Positions 20,771-21,082 of a stretch of 21,082 bases of DNA are shown in pieces. The notes beneath the pieces are model-generated. The model was given only the letters and a program-made list of their open reading frames with translations, made no database searches and was not told the DNA's origin. The DNA is from a virus. The stretch lies in the IMG/VR virus record IMGVR_UViG_3300028393_000386, positions 1 through 21,082 of that record. One strand, 5' to 3'. Each line of letters begins with the position of its first letter. Position 1 is the first letter of the stretch. The translations under genes were made by a program, and so were the position numbers.

Positions 20771-21082
20771 TTACCCCGGCAACTTGAACGGGAAAGGCAT
20801 TGAATTAAACACGCCTTTGTCTGACGTGCCCTGCGCACTTGCAGTGCTGGTCGAATTGCTAGTGCTTTGCTGACCAGAACCGCCGCCGACATTCAGACCG
20901 AGCGCTTGGGCAATCATCTGCTGACGCTCTATCGGCAGGTTGCGGATTGCGTCCATCTGCTGCTGACTGAATCCCTGCTGCACTCCGCCGATATTCGTCA
21001 ACGCCTCGCCGGCTTGGTAGCCCGCGTTTTGCTGCGTCGTGCCGACGTTTGCCAAGTTCGTCGCTGCGCCCTGCCGGAGCTG
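20771..21082 (-). CDS. Gln/Gly-rich virion protein, C-terminal part (cut by window edge)
   Basis: The last 103 codons of a gene that enters from the right edge; the frame is open at base 21082, so the real start lies outside. The sequence has ATNLANVGTTQQNAGYQAGE, then GVQQGFSQQQMDAIRNLPIE, and a Ser/Thr/Gly-rich tail ending PFPFKLPG. Repeated small-residue helices of this kind occur in podovirus internal or ejection proteins. A TTG at 21055 could look like a start but there is no ribosome site. It is the first member seen of the late virion set and ends six bases before the next ATG. Confidence 0.6.
   Translation of the reverse strand, partial: QLRQGAATNLANVGTTQQNAGYQAGEALTNIGGVQQGFSQQQMDAIRNLPIERQQMIAQALGLNVGGGSGQQSTSNSTSTASAQGTSDKGVFNSMPFPFKLPG

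Overview
This window looks like part of a temperate, tailed, podovirus-like phage genome from a betaproteobacterial host, probably Burkholderiales. The host guess rests on high GC, an H-NS-like protein with the core WSGRGIAPKW and gene families common in Burkholderiales phages; it is an inference. No tRNA, rRNA, CRISPR array or complete insertion sequence was recognised.

Layout. (1) Bases 1-5469 are read leftward: a Cro-like protein, a PrimPol-like/RepA-like replicative protein, a 316-base gap with a long palindrome and GGCGCA repeats (possible origin), an H-NS-like protein, RusA, an unlisted 45-residue ORF, an NrdR-like zinc ribbon, the terminase small subunit, a serine recombinase behind a G-rich leader, and the N-terminus of the terminase large subunit, cut by the left edge. 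(2) Bases 5470-5612 are the divergent control region between cro and a CI-like repressor. (3) Bases 5613-10290 are read rightward: repressor, four small unknown genes, a recombination module (Sak4-like ATPase, DUF669-like ssDNA-binding protein, Cas4-like nuclease with an Fe-S cysteine pattern), an unknown gene and an AlpA/excisionase-like protein. (4) A tyrosine integrase (10248-11222, leftward) overlaps the excisionase tail to tail. The 402 bases after its start codon end hold repeated GGCGTAA motifs and GTTAC dyads, a candidate attP and promoter region. (5) Bases 11625-12876 hold five small rightward genes, including a DUF3018/MazE-antitoxin-like protein. (6) Bases 12830-21082 are a compact leftward late operon: three large Ala/Gly/Gln-rich proteins that may be ejection or internal virion proteins, a GH24 lysozyme fused to a holin-like membrane region, a small unknown, a helix-turn-helix metallophosphoesterase and a large virion-associated protein split by a -1 frame change at seven Gs.

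The leftward late genes leave the window at the left edge with terminase and enter at the right edge with virion proteins. On a circular map the two edges would be joined by portal, capsid and tail genes outside the window. Phage genes on both sides of the integrase/attP-like region suggest a free or circularly permuted phage genome rather than a prophage cut at att, unless att lies elsewhere.

The most interesting points are the single-chain lysozyme-holin, the canonical-looking G GGG GGG slip site, the recombinase wedged between terminase subunits, the palindrome/iteron cluster beside the replication gene, and the Sak4/DUF669/Cas4-like recombination set.
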